From the NCBI RefSeq assembly GCF_037325665.1, contig NC_090259.1, forward strand, positions 37,135,323 through 37,199,322: DNA of 64,000 nucleotides, written 5' to 3'. The first letter of the stretch is position 1. Every line of letters begins with the position of its first letter. This document shows positions 1 through 12,449 of this stretch, one piece after another. The notes beneath the pieces are model-generated. The model made no database searches, was not told the DNA's origin, and saw only the letters and a program-made list of their open reading frames with translations. A program made the position numbers and the translations under genes. The stretch is from Littorina saxatilis. Lineage: Eukaryota > Mollusca > Gastropoda > Littorinimorpha > Littorinidae.

Positions 1-20
1 AACAGACGGAGAAGCTCGCA

Positions 21-213
21 CAGTGGAACCTTCCCCACCCCCTTTTAAGACCCGCCATTTTCAGACTTCTCGCCTTTTAGAAACACCCTGTTTTTTCTTC
101 AGATTTTTGCTTCAAAACCTTTGTAAATTTACCCCCATTTGAAGACGCTCTCCTTTTTGAAATCTGATTTAAAAAAAAAAGATTTTGGGAGTCTAAAAAG
201 GGGGGTTCCACTG
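21..213. mobile_element. Tigger-like MITE, CAGTGGAACC ends
   Basis: Starts CAGTGGAACCTTCCCC and ends GGGGGGTTCCACTG with TA at 214-215; the left TA is mutated to CA. The interior is full of TTTTAAGAC and CATTTTCAGAC words. Relatives lie at 30472-30646 and about 19410-19579. Confidence 0.65.
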
Positions 214-215
214 TA

Positions 216-540
216 TATGGTTTTTTTTTAAAATCTGTGAAGTGTGTGTGTGTTACGTAGGAGTGGATTTTGAGGTGGGTGGCGATGGGATGGGGGTGTG
301 GGGAAGTAAGTTTGACCTCAGACACCACGATGCGGGATTCGAACCCTCAAGGTGAGGAGAAAATAGACAGACAGGGGTTGGGGGCTTACGTGCGTGATCG
401 TGCCGATGTCCGTTTGATATATATGCAACCCTCAGGTCAGGAGACGATAGAGATACGCGGACTTAAATTTGAAAATGAAGTGTGGTTGTGAAGGCGTGGA
501 AGGTAGGCGGCTAAGATGGGGTGTGTGTGGAGGGTGCCTC
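216..540. other. Intergenic, nothing firm
   Basis: Contains a tRNA B-box-like GGGATTCGAACCCTCAAGG at 335-353, probably a SINE-head remnant, and a first copy of a GTAGGCGGCTAAGATGGGG motif (503-533) that recurs after the SINE at 541-935. Confidence 0.4.
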
Positions 541-935
541 TGACTGACTATTAGGGTTTAACGTCCTCTTAGACCAACTGGTCTATATTGGGACAGGTAT
601 TGGTAATACGTTGAAGATATGGTGTGATACTTTGATTCGAACAAGCCCGCTGTGGCTGTCTTCTTCGACACACCGGCATTGGGTTTGTCTCGTCAAAGTA
701 TCGAAATACGATCATGATAATTGGAGACGAGAGATGATGCATACGTGTCTTCGTGTTTTCCAAGCCCTGAGACTTTCGCTGTGAACGTGGGATTCTTTTT
801 CGTGCGCATGTGTGCACACGGGGGTGTTCGGACACGGAAATAAATCTCTCGCCGAACGTGGGGATCGAACCCACGCTGATAGCGGCCAACTGGCTACAAA
901 GCCAGCGCGCTACCAACTGAGCTACGTCCCCGCCC
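541..935 (-). mobile_element. tRNA-derived SINE (family A), full length
   Basis: Minus-strand head GACGTAGCTCAGTTGGTAGC with B box GGGTTCGATCCCCACG at about 850-932, looking like a tRNA-Thr(UGU) relative with a shortened anticodon loop. The body includes GTGTCCGAACACCCCC and the 3' end GGACGTTAAACCCTAATA with an AGTC tail. A diverged ~30-bp direct repeat flanks it (503-533 and 938-970). Confidence 0.75.
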
Positions 936-1518
<583 letters not shown>

Positions 1519-2200
1519 ACATTTTGAGCAGAGGATGCAGATGGTCTGAACCAAGGAGACGAAAAGAGCATAACTTTTGACAGACGGGGTCACACAAAAC
1601 GGCGGACATAACCATGAAGACTAATTTACGATGCACCTTTATGACCACAAAAAGCGCACATACTTTGTTGTGTGCAGTTTTTATAACTGGTCCAGACAGA
1701 AATCATTTCGCCATCAGCTAGAATTCTTTTGGAAATGTCGTTTTACGACGCTGGACATGAAACGGGTCGTTTAGCAGAAGTCCGTTACATTTCCCAGCAA
1801 TCTGTGAAAGACAGCAGGCTTATGAGCGCTTTTAGTTTTTCCTTGCGGGTAGGTCTCATACGTCTAAAGGTTGGTATCACGAGTGTCCAACATGAGATTG
1901 AACGACAACAGATTGAATGACATAAGATCGAACGACAGAAAATTAAACGAACAGATGATCGACGCGACAAAATATAGAACACATACACACAAACACAGAC
2001 ATACGGCACACACACGCACACAGGTATCTATTAGTTATATTATATATTGGTTTTTAATCTGTATTCGCCCGAATAAATTGCATACACAAGACTTGTCCTT
2101 GTCAGATTCTCTTCTCGTTAAAGAGACCCTTGTGTAGAAAAGCGATTTTGTCATAGATGCTCAAGTCTATTTTCAAGCGATTCCAAAAACTCAGTAAATT
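1519..2200. other. Intergenic with a 15-bp degenerate repeat
   Basis: At about 1896-1970 five imperfect 15-bp units of the type GATTGAACGACAACA follow each other. The rest is AT-rich with short CA runs. No gene seen. Confidence 0.4.
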
Positions 2201-2638
2201 CCGGTGTCACGATTTCATCTTTCGCCTGTGTACATATTTCCCCCTCGACATATACTCAAGACTGAAATTTTGTTTCCTGGTAAAATTAAGAAGTGAAATT
2301 ATTTATGGACGAAAAGCATGTCAGTTTCTTGCATGTGAAGAAAATTGGTGGTAAAATTTAATAGATTTTACCCCCAAAATCGAATTCTTCGAAAACGTGC
2401 ACTGAGTGGTGACGTCCCTTGAGTAAGAAGGAAAACATTTTAGGATGAATCAAATTTCTAAGTTAAATAAAACAAATTGGTTGGACAAATTTGGCCCCAT
2501 GAATGTAAGGTACACAAGGTCGCTCGCTCATCAGTACTATCGAAGGGTGTTTTTTTTGTTCAGTGTAGAGTTTATACTAGATCAACGAGGCCGAGAAACG
2601 AAATATCAACACAGCGAAAGATGAAAACGTCACACCGG
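2201..2638. mobile_element. 438-bp MITE, CCGGTGT ends (copy 1)
   Basis: Ends are inverted repeats of about 40 bp: CCGGTGTCACGATTTCATC on the left and, complemented, CCGGTGTGACGTTTTCATC on the right, continuing through TTTCGC and ATATTTC. A second copy in the same orientation lies at 38211-38645; a diverged fragment lies near 34150-34260. Confidence 0.7.
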
Positions 2639-2736
2639 TCCGAAACATTTGTTTGGAATGTCAAAACTGTACATTTACTACCATTTTATGGCACACACCC
2701 CGATGTGAAAACCCTCACTGACAAGAAATGCCACCC

Positions 2737-3523
2737 ACAACAACCCGCTGGTAATAAAGATTCCCACCAGCTACCCGATCTATCATGGACACACAACAAC
2801 CCGCTGGTAATAAAGATTCCCACCGGCTACCCGATCTATCATGGACACACAACAACCCGCTGGTAATAAAGATTCCCACCGGCTACCCGATCTATCATGG
2901 ACACACAACAACCCGCTGGTAATAAAGATTCCCACCGGCTACCCGATCTATCATGGACACACAACAACCCGCTGGTAATAAAGATTCCCACCGGCTACCC
3001 GATCTATCATGGACACACAACAACCCGCTGGTAATAAAGATTCCCACCGGCTACCCGATCTATCATGGACACACAACAACCCGCTGGTAATAAAGATTCC
3101 CACCAGCTACCCGATCTATCATGGACACACAACAACCCGCTGGTAATAAAGATTCCCACCGGCTACCCGATCTATCATGGACACACAACAACCCGCTGGT
3201 AATAAAGATTCCCACCAGCTACCCGATCTATCATGGACACACAACAACCCGCTGGTAATAAAGATTCCCACCGGCTACCCGATCTATCATGGACACACAA
3301 CAACCCGCTGGTAATAAAGATTCCCACCAGCTACCCGATCTATCATGGACACACAACAACCCGCTGGTAATAAAGATTCCCACCGGCTACCCGATCTATC
3401 ATGGACACACAACAACCCGCTGGTAATAAAGATTCCCACCGGCTACCCGATCTATCATGGACACACAACAACCCGCTGGTAATAAAGATTCCCACCAGCT
3501 ACCCGATCTATCATGGACACACA
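2737..3523 (+). repeat. 56-bp minisatellite, 14 copies
   Basis: Unit ACACACAACAACCCGCTGG...TCATGG. Copies are almost identical except for one A/G site (CACCAGCT or CACCGGCT) that runs A G G G G G A G A G A G G A from left to right. Confidence 0.95.
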
Positions 3524-3678
3524 TAGACATCGTAAAAATGAAAACTCCTTCCCCTTGTCGACAGGACCATTACTCCAGGGTATCGGATCACACAGCTGTA
3601 GCAATACGCTATTTTGTGTAATACAGCAGTACCCCTTCTTTAAGATCTCCCCCCAAAACAAAACAAAAACAGAAACGA

Positions 3679-3726
<48 letters not shown>

Positions 3727-5234
3727 CTACAATACAAGAAAGTAAGTGGCATTGTTATCTGTAATTTTCGGAATAGATTGTTTAAAAAGAAAGAAGGAAG
3801 AAAGTGACTTTGACCTTCGACTTGAACTTTCTTTCTTGGCAACATCGTAGTTATAGATTGTTTCAACTACAAAGCTATGTTCTTCGGTACGGAAAAAAAG
3901 TAGACGGACACAACAAAACAAAACGACAGATCTTCCAGTTGTATAAGTTAATAAATGCAATGCTACAAGGTATCAAAACACGCTAAAACCATTAAAACAA
4001 GGGAAAATATACAGGCTTGTGGGTCCAAACATTTTTCTTTTTCAAAAGCTCTCTGAACAGCCAAGATCTTAAAAATGTTGAGAGTCCTAAACCAAGGGTT
4101 CCACTGTACATAACACAGATGCTCTGCGCAAACAAACACTGAGACGGTAAACAAGTGACCGCAGTCACAGCATCTTTCGCTGGGCAGCCGCAGGTCCAAT
4201 TTGTCGCGCAAACAAGGCAACACGCCGCAAGGGGCATAACCCCAGCAGTGCTGCACAAAGCAACGGCAGAAGGCACTGCCAAGTCTAGACGGCCTAATTG
4301 CAGTTCTGCGGTCCGGGACTCCGGTCTGCCCCACCTTTAAATCCCGGCCCGATCCAGGTTTTTAACTCGGCTCCTTTGGGTCCCCTCTGGCTCCAGTGTA
4401 GTGGATCCTATCTCTTTTGTTACGGTTGTGTGTGTGTTTGTTGTGGCTGGGTTTATAGGGATTTGAGATTTACTAGGTTTTTAAGACCATGGTAGAGGTT
4501 TTGGTTCGTGCTTGATGTCCTTTCGGAGCTATATTTGTTGTTGGGCTTAAAGGGATAGAGAGACAGCTGTAACTGTTGGACTGAGGGGTTCTTCTCAGTG
4601 TTCAACTGGGTAGGTATGTAGCTTTAAATCACGTACTGGAGCTGCGCTTTATATCAGACGGACAGTGTCCATTAATGATGTTAGATAATAACGATAATGA
4701 TTGGTCAGTTGTGGTTTTAGGGATGGGATGTGTGGGAAGGGTGTGTGTGGTGGTGGTGGGGTTTAGCTCTCAATCGTGGAATGACTTGTTTCTAGATCAT
4801 TCTTGTAAATCTGTTCAATCCAGCAGTATCAGTTCAAGTCTTCAGATGAGTATTTAGGATATCTGTGTGAAGCTTTAACACAAATGTCTTGGAGAGACTT
4901 ACAACAAATATGTTGTTCGCGAAAGGCGGTAGTAGACAAACATTGTTCAAACAGTAAGGTTTTAAAGTGAAAACAACAACAAAAGCAACACGCACACAGT
5001 GCAACATTATTACAACTGTTCCATCGAGTAGTTCCTGAGTTACGCCCCGGAATCCACCCCCCCTCACCCCTTTGATCCTTCGCTATTTACTTTAGAACAA
5101 TGAATTCCATGCGTTTAACTTATTAGCCGCGGAATTCCTTTATTTACACCAGTTATGACATCGCACTCGAAAAGATTACCTAAATACTGAGCCAGTCACG
5201 ACGATATTCTTTGTTGGCGAGTTTAGCCGTCTTG
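3524..5234. other. Intergenic; (AAC)n and a MITE end
   Basis: (AAC)n at 3677-3728. AAGGGTTCCACTGTAC at 4095-4110 looks like the right tip of a CAGTGGAACC MITE. No splice-bounded coding stretch seen. Confidence 0.35.
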
Positions 5235-5247
5235 TGTTGGCATCAGG

Positions 5248-5524
5248 ACGGATTATAAGAATAAGAATAAGAATACTTTATTATCTCATAGAGAAATTCA
5301 GGCGTGGTACATAACAATAGGCTAATACAAACAGGACATTGTTTTTACATGACATATAGCACTATATAACAGGGCAGGTTATAAACACACCTCCCACATA
5401 CCTTTCTGGCCATTCCTTGCATTGTGCTTACGTATTCAGTCATGAACACATCCATGTCTCACTTACACATCGCACACATGGACATTCTTATACGCTCAAC
5501 TTACCCATTCACACATGGACATTC
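5248..5524 (-). mobile_element. LINE 3'-end fragment (Rex1/CR1-like tail)
   Basis: Begins with three TAAGAA units and then ACTTTATTATCTCATAGAG and GAAATTCAGG. In complement this resembles the GAATTTC...GGGA...AATAAAG tails of Rex1-type CR1 LINEs. It separates ATCAGGACGGATT (5235-5247) from CCCTCTAAATG (5527), which are only about 9 bp apart in the related copy at 25611-26255. Confidence 0.45.
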
Positions 5525-6268
5525 GACCCTCTAAATGTTATGACGCTCAGGCAGGGACCCTTTTTGTTTATCACGCTAAAAATTAACAAGACAAAGTAAA
5601 AATATTCTAAAGAATGACACTTCAAATGCTGTCAGGTAATACTCTCTTTATCTAAAAAAAATACCGAAAAGCGAGTTTTGTCGGTGGGTGCGTAACGGAA
5701 CAGCAAGGCACCGCCCATCGTCTGAGTGTGCAATGCCGACCGCTCACTTGAAATCTAAATGATCAAAGTTCGGAAAAATCAAGTGAAATTGCGCCACTCG
5801 CTTTACATCAAATGTATCTTTACGTCATTTCCCATCCGTCTGGAGTCGGTTCTAAATCTGTCGCTCTCTGTTCAACGAGAAAAAGCGAAGCAACCGAAAC
5901 GCATGTTCAACATGGTTTATCTTGTGAGATTGTTGTGTGTCAAAGGCATTTGACCTGTGAATATTCATCACGTCAGGTGTGTTACTCTGATTGGCTGACT
6001 CGGGTCACGAGAATTCTTTGACTGACAGGCATAATCAGGTAGAAGCGCTCAAGTTCCCATTGCGGCTGTTCTGTCTAATTCGCGGGGTTGCTTCGAATTA
6101 AACGGTAATAAAACCGTTATTTCTAATATGCTGACTGTTAGCAAATGATAACAGACATGTCTCACAAACGATATCAGCATTCGCCTATAAGGCTCATGCT
6201 TGATATCTGTTTTTTTCGACATGTCTTGTTATCATTTGCTAACAGTCAGCATATTAGAAATAACTCAT
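5525..6268 (+). repeat. Dispersed ~600-bp repeat, copy 1
   Basis: From CCCTCTAAATGTTATGACG to GAAATAACTCATA this is the reverse complement of 25611-26240, with scattered substitutions and small indels. Includes the 129-bp foldback insertion at 6126-6254. No inverted repeat links its outer ends; the family is unassigned. Confidence 0.8.
6126..6254. mobile_element. 129-bp foldback MITE with TA duplication
   Basis: Starts ATATGCTGACTGTTAGC and ends with its complement. Arms of about 40 bp pair through GATAACA and GACATGTC. TA flanks both sides (6124-6125 and 6255-6256). The empty site is seen at about 25613-25635. Confidence 0.8.
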
Positions 6269-6576
6269 ACTAACACGACCTCGAGTTACGCCTATGACTT
6301 GAGACTGATCGAGTCGTCTGGTTTTTAGCAGTTTTACAGACGGAACGGAGTGCCAAGTGGGGGTCTATTTAGAGCAGAACTAGAAGGATTATCGGTTATT
6401 TTCGTTATGTTTGAGACATTACGGGTACGGTTATAATTATGCCCATGAGTTGTGTCTGGCTTACTTCCCGTTGTTGCCACTGAGCGACCTTCGACTGAGG
6501 TGAGTCTCCAGACGGTCACGTGACTGACACACAATGACTTGTTCCTACGGGTCAAAAAGGATTAGCGTGGGGTTAA

Positions 6577-7201
6577 AGGCACAGTAAGCCTTCCGTAAAC
6601 CATCACAGATACTGTCAGGCTTTTACACACAGTACAAACACCCTTCCATTTGAACGCTCACCGAACGGGAACATCCTAGGTGCTCTACGTAAAGAGCTAG
6701 CAAATTTCAAAGAATTAATTTTGGGGAGTGTGTCAAACTTTTGAAATCTAAATAATAAATTGACAGCTTGTTACACAAACATTCTTAAATCATAAAAGAT
6801 TATTTTTTTCTCATCAAGACAAGATCAGAACAATAAGAAGTTTGCCTGGCGCCAGTTCCTCTGAACCGTTAACCGCCACTGCTCTAGTTCGCAGCCGTTT
6901 CAATGTTGCATTTCAGATTCAAAGGTACACAATAACGTGCTATTGCAGATAAGCTTACAGAGATTTGCATTGTAATGACAAACTGGCGGCTAAATTGTGA
7001 AAAAAGGGAAACTGGATTACCCGGGTTCACGATGGCTCAGAGGAAAGATAAACCATGCAAAAATAAATTCTTTGAAAATTGCTCGCTCTTTACGGAGGGC
7101 ACCTAGAATGTTTTCAAGCTGTGAGTGTTTAAATGAAATGGTGTTTGTACTGTGTGTAAAAGCCTGACAGTATCTGTGATGGTTTACGGGAGGTGTACTG
7201 T
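6577..7201 (+). mobile_element. TTAA-type MITE with ~145-bp inverted repeats (left part)
   Basis: Arms at 6577-6722 and 7060-7201 are inverted copies (shared CCATCACAGATACTGTCAGG). The left end is TTAA|AGGCACAGTAAGCC (6573-6576). The right end stops at ACTGT and its last bases GCCT|TTAA are found at 21678-21685, on the far side of the 14.5-kb element. A TTAA duplication suits piggyBac- or Kolobok-type mobilisation. Confidence 0.7.
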
Positions 7202-7520
7202 CACTGGGCGAAAAGTCACGTTTTGGCACTATAACGTGGCATATAACATGAAACATGAAGTTAATCAACTGAATTTTGTGGCATTATACCTGTGCGATTC
7301 ACATCAAGTTAGAAAAACTGCCGTAACGCAATAAAATCCCTGGGATTTTAGCGGGGTGCAAAACACGGTAAAACATCGAGTTTTGGTGTCTGCGTTTTGG
7401 ACGTTTTCGCTACGTTAACGCACGGCGATTCACGTCGTGTTAAACGCGTTTCAGCAGTGCGCAAAACACCACAAAACCTATGGAGTTACGATAAGTTTTT
7501 CTGGTTTCTAAAACTTGATG

Positions 7521-8379
7521 TTAGAGTGTTGTTTTGATGGATTATTCTGCGTTTTAATCAGCCTGGTGCCGAACCCCGGCCGCCTCTCGGCGAGTCTGCA
7601 GAATCAGACGATTATCGGCTCCCTCTCTCTCTCTAGTTTCTCTCTCAGCACGGTCACACACACACACACACACACACACAAACAAACACACACACATTCA
7701 CACCGTCACTGCACACGGCACACACACATGCACACACACATGCACACACACACACACTGTGACTGACACTGACTGACCGTCACACACACACACACACACA
7801 CGGGCACACAGTGACACACACACACCCCCCTTGAACTGACACACACACACACACACACACGCACACACAACTGAACACACACATACACACACTGATCATC
7901 AGTTTATAAATGTAAAAAAAAATGCAGTGCATATACATTTTTTCTTATTTTCTCTATATGAGCCTTGTCAGGTGTACAGGAGAGTAGGCTATGCATTTTT
8001 CCCGAATGCCCGTGCGTTGAGCAGAGAAAGTAGGTCAGTTCTAAGCTCACAATTTTAGTGGAACCAGATCGTAGTTTCCTTCTGTATTGCCATGCAACAC
8101 TTTTGCTTGGGGCCCTAGCCGAGTTAATCGTTTTCCCATGTGTTGCTGACCACAGATAGGCCTTTGTTCTACTTCCCCCCACCCACCCACCCCACCCCCC
8201 TCCCCGAAACATCCGTCCGAGATGGTGGCTACTGACTGGACTTGCAAATTTCTCAACTTGTAGTACGTACAGTACAAACTGAATTGACTCGAATTTGAGT
8301 TTTGGGATTTCTCTTGCTCTACCTTTTCTGATAATGTTTTACTCACCTCGTGTTTAGATGCAATACATAATGTCTCTTT
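7521..8379. other. CA-rich tract and unremarkable sequence
   Basis: (CA)n with interruptions at 7647-7892, then AT-balanced sequence without coding signs. Confidence 0.6.
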
Positions 8380-8444
8380 ACATTTAGTCAAGTTTTGACT
8401 AAATGTTTTAACATAGAGCCGGGGGAATCGAGCCGAGTGTCGTG

Positions 8445-8487
<43 letters not shown>

Positions 8488-8983
8488 CGCGCGTGTGTGT
8501 GTGTGTGTGTGTGTGTAGAGCGATTCAGACCAAACTACAAGACCGATCTTTATGAAATTTTACATGAGCGTTCCTGGGAATGATATCCCCGAACGTTTTT
8601 TTCTCTTTTTAAAAAAATACCTTTGATGACGTCATATCCGGCTTTTTGTAAAAGTTGAGGCGACACTGTCACACCCTCATTTTTCAATCAAATTGATTGA
8701 AATTTTGGCCAAGCAATCTTCGACAAAGGCCGGACCTCGGTATTGCATTTCAGCTTGGTGGCTTACAAATTAATTAATGACTTTGGTCATTAAAAATCTA
8801 AAAATTGTCAGTAACTCTCATGTAAAATTTCACAAAGATTGGTCCAGTAGTTTGGTCTGAATCGCTCTACACACACACACACAGACAGACAGACAGACAG
8901 ACAGACACACACACATACACCACGACCCTCGTCTCGATTCCCCCCTCTATGTTAAAACATTTAGTCAAAACTTGACTAAATGT
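8380..8983. mobile_element. Hairpin GT element, copy A (two left ends, inverted)
   Basis: Starts with the family's left hairpin (ACATTTAGTCAA and its complement around GTT), the GAATCG motif, (GT)n and TAGAGCGATTCAGAC. From about 8815 the sequence turns into the reverse complement of the same left end, finishing TTGACTAAATGT. The normal right end is absent, so this copy has ~170-bp terminal inverted repeats made of two left ends. Confidence 0.8.
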
Positions 8984-10074
8984 AAAAAACACAGAACCAT
9001 TACCAGGTGTCATAGGAATGTTTGAAAACAATAGTTTTAATTTTACACTGTAAATACAGGAATCAGAATTAAACACCTCAAATTGGCACATGCATAATGA
9101 ATCACCTGGAATTGCAACAGGGAGATACTGAAGTAATTGGAAACAAACATCTGAAATTGACAGAGAAACAATTGAAAATATAGTACCAGTTGACATGAGC
9201 GTACAATATTTTAATGGAAGTGCAATTTTAGCACGAAGCATCCGCAGGAGGATGCACCACCAATTACATAGTGCCACAAAATGTGTACGGACATTTCACA
9301 ACCGTGCATTATTAGCACAGAACACATACATGGGGGCGCACAAAACATTATTGTGACAATAATTTACACGAAACATTTCACATAAGTACATTTTTATGCA
9401 TGGTGCATCTACTACAGGAGGGTGCTCCAACAATGATGCATAGTGCCAACATTTAGCGCAAACTTTTCACAACAGTGCATTATTACCACAAAGCGCATAC
9501 AGCGATTATATAGTAGCAAGTTGCACTAAACATTTGAACAAAATGCATTTTGTTCAAATGTTAACAGCACAGCACCAAGTTTTGCAATTGACCATTTCAG
9601 GCAGATGGCTAACATGCAGATTTCGCTTTTGTCTGTCTTTCTTTGAAAAGTAGGCATGTTCAAGATCGATGAAGTCATGAGCAATTGGGTTAGATGACAG
9701 AAAAGATTCAAAAACGTCAGATTCAGTTAGATGACAGAAAAGATTCAAAAACGTCAGATTCAGTGTTTTGGGCACTGTTGAACAGGAACATTCTCTCCTG
9801 TTCAACAAATGTGGGTTCAATTCAAAAGCAACATTGTCACAGATAGGCTAGTGTTACATTTCTGTAAAGTTTCAAAAACATCTTCCATGTGTTGGTTACT
9901 GTTGAATAGAGGCATATTTTCTTGTTCAAAAACGTCTGACACAAATTTTCGTAGTTGTGGGTTAAGGTTCGATCTATACCGTCATTCAAACGAGTCGTAG
10001 AACCGTCATTGTCACAGATAGTGTTACATTTCTGTTTTACATTCAAACGAGTCGTAGATCAGCCATATCCTTGC
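8984..10074. other. AT-rich, repeated short motifs, no gene
   Basis: Contains a 37-bp tandem duplication at about 9692-9765 (AGATGACAGAAAAGATTC) and a diverged duplication of GTCACAGATA...GTTACATTTCTG at 9835 and 10010. May be 3' sequence of the LINE at 10075-10640, on the minus strand. Confidence 0.35.
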
Positions 10075-10640
10075 CTCTGATCCATGTGTGTGAGGGGAAG
10101 TACGTAGCCAAAGGGTCAGTTCTGTTCAAGAGGCAATGATCTGGTGACAGAGGAACAATATTTCCGTCTGAAGCTCTTCCCGGTTTCTGGAACCATTTTG
10201 AAGAGCAGTTATGCTGGTTTTGAGTCGGAGAGAATCACGACTCTTGTTGGAGGTCGAGGGTAGGTCATTGATATAGTGGCATGCTCTTAAGATAACGTAG
10301 CCAGCATTTCTGCAGTGAAAATGGACACATCCTTGTTGAGTTTAATTTGTTTTAACTTATTTTGAGGTCAGGAATGACAAAAGCACAGTCAGCTTGGTCA
10401 TCATTTTTTTGGAGCCGTCAGTAAATATTTGTAGGTGATCTTTGTTATTGTTTGAGATTATTTCTTTTACTATTGATGAGACAAGTACAGGGTTATCTTT
10501 TTTTGTTACACCCAGATCATGATCAGGGATGATAATGGGGGATTCCATGAACCAAAATGGGAAGGGGTGAATGGGAATGTGGGCCATCCTACCTGGGTTT
10601 ACCCCCACTTTCTTGAAATATCGGTTGAACATATAGTCTG
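10075..10640 (-). mobile_element. Degenerate LINE with RNase H domain (I/Ingi-type)
   Basis: On the minus strand the text reads IFTDGSKKM near 10425, SIFTAEMLAT near 10310 and RVVILSDSK near 10230. These are the Asp, Glu and Asp blocks of a LINE-encoded RNase H, in the right order and spacing. They lie in different frames with stops between, so the copy is decayed. Upstream it reads PFPFWFMESPIIIPDHDLGV, like the linker between reverse transcriptase and RNase H. Confidence 0.7.
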
Positions 10641-10678
10641 CTAGTGGGATCGTTGCTTCGTGTATTTTGGGTGTTTTT

Positions 10679-10750
10679 ATATTTAGTCAAGTTTTGACTA
10701 AATATTTTAACATCGAGGGGGAATCGAAACGAGGGTCGTGGTGTATGTGC

Positions 10751-10789
<39 letters not shown>

Positions 10790-11572
10790 CGTGTGTGTGT
10801 GTGTGTAGAGCGATTCAGACTAAACTACTGGACCGATCTTTATGAAATTTGACATGAGAGTTCCTGGGTATGAAATCCCCGAACATTTTTTTTCATTTTT
10901 TTGATAAATGTCTTTGATGACGTCATATCCGGCTTTTCGTGAAAGTTGAGGCGGCACTGTCACGCCCTCATTTTTCAACCAAATTGGTTGAAATTTTGGT
11001 CAAGTACTCTTCGACGAAGCCCGGGGTTCGGTATTGCATTTCAGCTTGGTGGCTTAAAAATTAATTAATGACTTTGGTCATTAAAAATCTGAAAATTGTA
11101 AAAAAAAATAAAAATTTATAAAACGATCCAAATTTACGTTTATCTTATTCTCCATCATTTGCTGATTCCAAAAACATATAAATATGTTATATTCGGATTA
11201 AAAACAAGCTCTGAAAATTAAATATATAAAAATTATTATCAACATTTTTTTTTTCGAAATCAATTTAAAAACACTTTCATCTTATTCCTTGTCGGTTCCT
11301 GATTCCAAAAATATATAGATATGATATGTTTGGATTAAAAACACGCTCAGAAAGTTAAAACGAAGAGAGGTACAGAAAAGCGTGCTATCCTTCTCAGCGC
11401 AACGAATACCCCGCTCTTCTTGTCAATTCCACGTGCACTGCCTTTGCCACGGGCGGTGGAGTGACGATGCTACGAGTATACGGTCTTGCTGCGTTGCGTT
11501 GCGTTCAGTTTCATTCTGTGAGTTCGACAGCTACTTGACTAAATATTGTATTTTCGCCTTACGCGACTTGTT
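10679..11572 (+). mobile_element. Hairpin GT element, copy B (complete)
   Basis: Runs from the left hairpin (ATATTTAGTCAA) through (GT)n at 10748-10805, TAGAGCGATTCAGAC and the ATGACGTCATATCCGGC block to the right end TTGACTAAAT...GCCTTACGCGACTTGTT. Right-end subterminal TTGACTAAAT is the inverse of the left end, but about 26 bp with a TCGC-GTAAG-GCGA hairpin lie outside it, so the ends are asymmetric. No coding capacity. Confidence 0.85.
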
Positions 11573-11578
11573 CTTTTT

Positions 11579-12440
11579 ACATTTAGTCAAGTTTTGACTA
11601 AATGTTTTAACAGAGGGGGAATCGAGACAAGGGTCGTGGTGTATGTGTGTGTGTCTGTCTGTGCGTGTGTGTGTGTAGAGCGATTCAGACCAAACTAATG
11701 GACCGATCTTTATGAAATTTGACATGAGAGTTCCTGGGTATGAAATCCCCGAACGTTTTTTTCATTTTTTTTTTATAAATGTCTTTGATGACGTCATATC
11801 CGGCTTTTCGTGAAAGTTGAGGCGGCACTGTCACGCCCTCATTTTTCAACCAAATTGGTTGAAATTTTGGTCAAGTAATCTTCGACAAAGCCCGGACTTC
11901 GGTATTGCATTTCAGCGTGGTGGCTTAAAAATTAATTGATGACTTTGGTCATTAAAAATCGGAAAATTGTAAAAAAAAAATAAAAATTTATAAAACGATC
12001 CAAATTTACGTTCATCTTATTCTCCATCAATTTCTGATTCCAAAAACATATAAATATGTTATATTTGGATTAAAAACAAGCTCTGAAAATTAAATATATA
12101 AAAATTATTATCAAAATTAAATTGTCGAAATCAATTTAAAAACACTTTCATCTTATTCCTTGTCGGTTCCTGATTCCAAAAACATATAGATATGATATGT
12201 TTGGATTAAAAACACGCTCAGAAAGTTAAAACAAAGAGAGGTACAGAAAAGCGTGCTATCCTTCTTAGCGCAACTACTATCCCGCTCTTCTTGTCAATTT
12301 CACTGCCTTTGCCATGAGCGGTCGACTGACGATGCTACGAGTATACGGTCTTGCTGAAAAATGGCATTGCGTTCAGTTTCATTCTGTGAGTTCGACAGCT
12401 ACTTGACTAAATGTTGTATTTTCGCCTTACGCGACTTGTT
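11579..12440 (+). mobile_element. Hairpin GT element, copy C (complete)
   Basis: Same order of parts as copy B, with a shorter GT tract (11645-11677). Only six bases separate it from the end of copy B. Confidence 0.85.
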
Positions 12441-12449
12441 ACATTTATT

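Noticed and set aside
850-932. tRNA gene on the minus strand (also 22192-22275 and 15410-15482)
   Set aside because: A and B boxes are present, but each is followed by a SINE body and tail and the anticodon arms are imperfect. These are SINE heads.
2737-3523. CRISPR-like array
   Set aside because: Direct tandem units without spacers, in an animal genome. Same for 26542-27508, 47733-47912 and 48937-54560.
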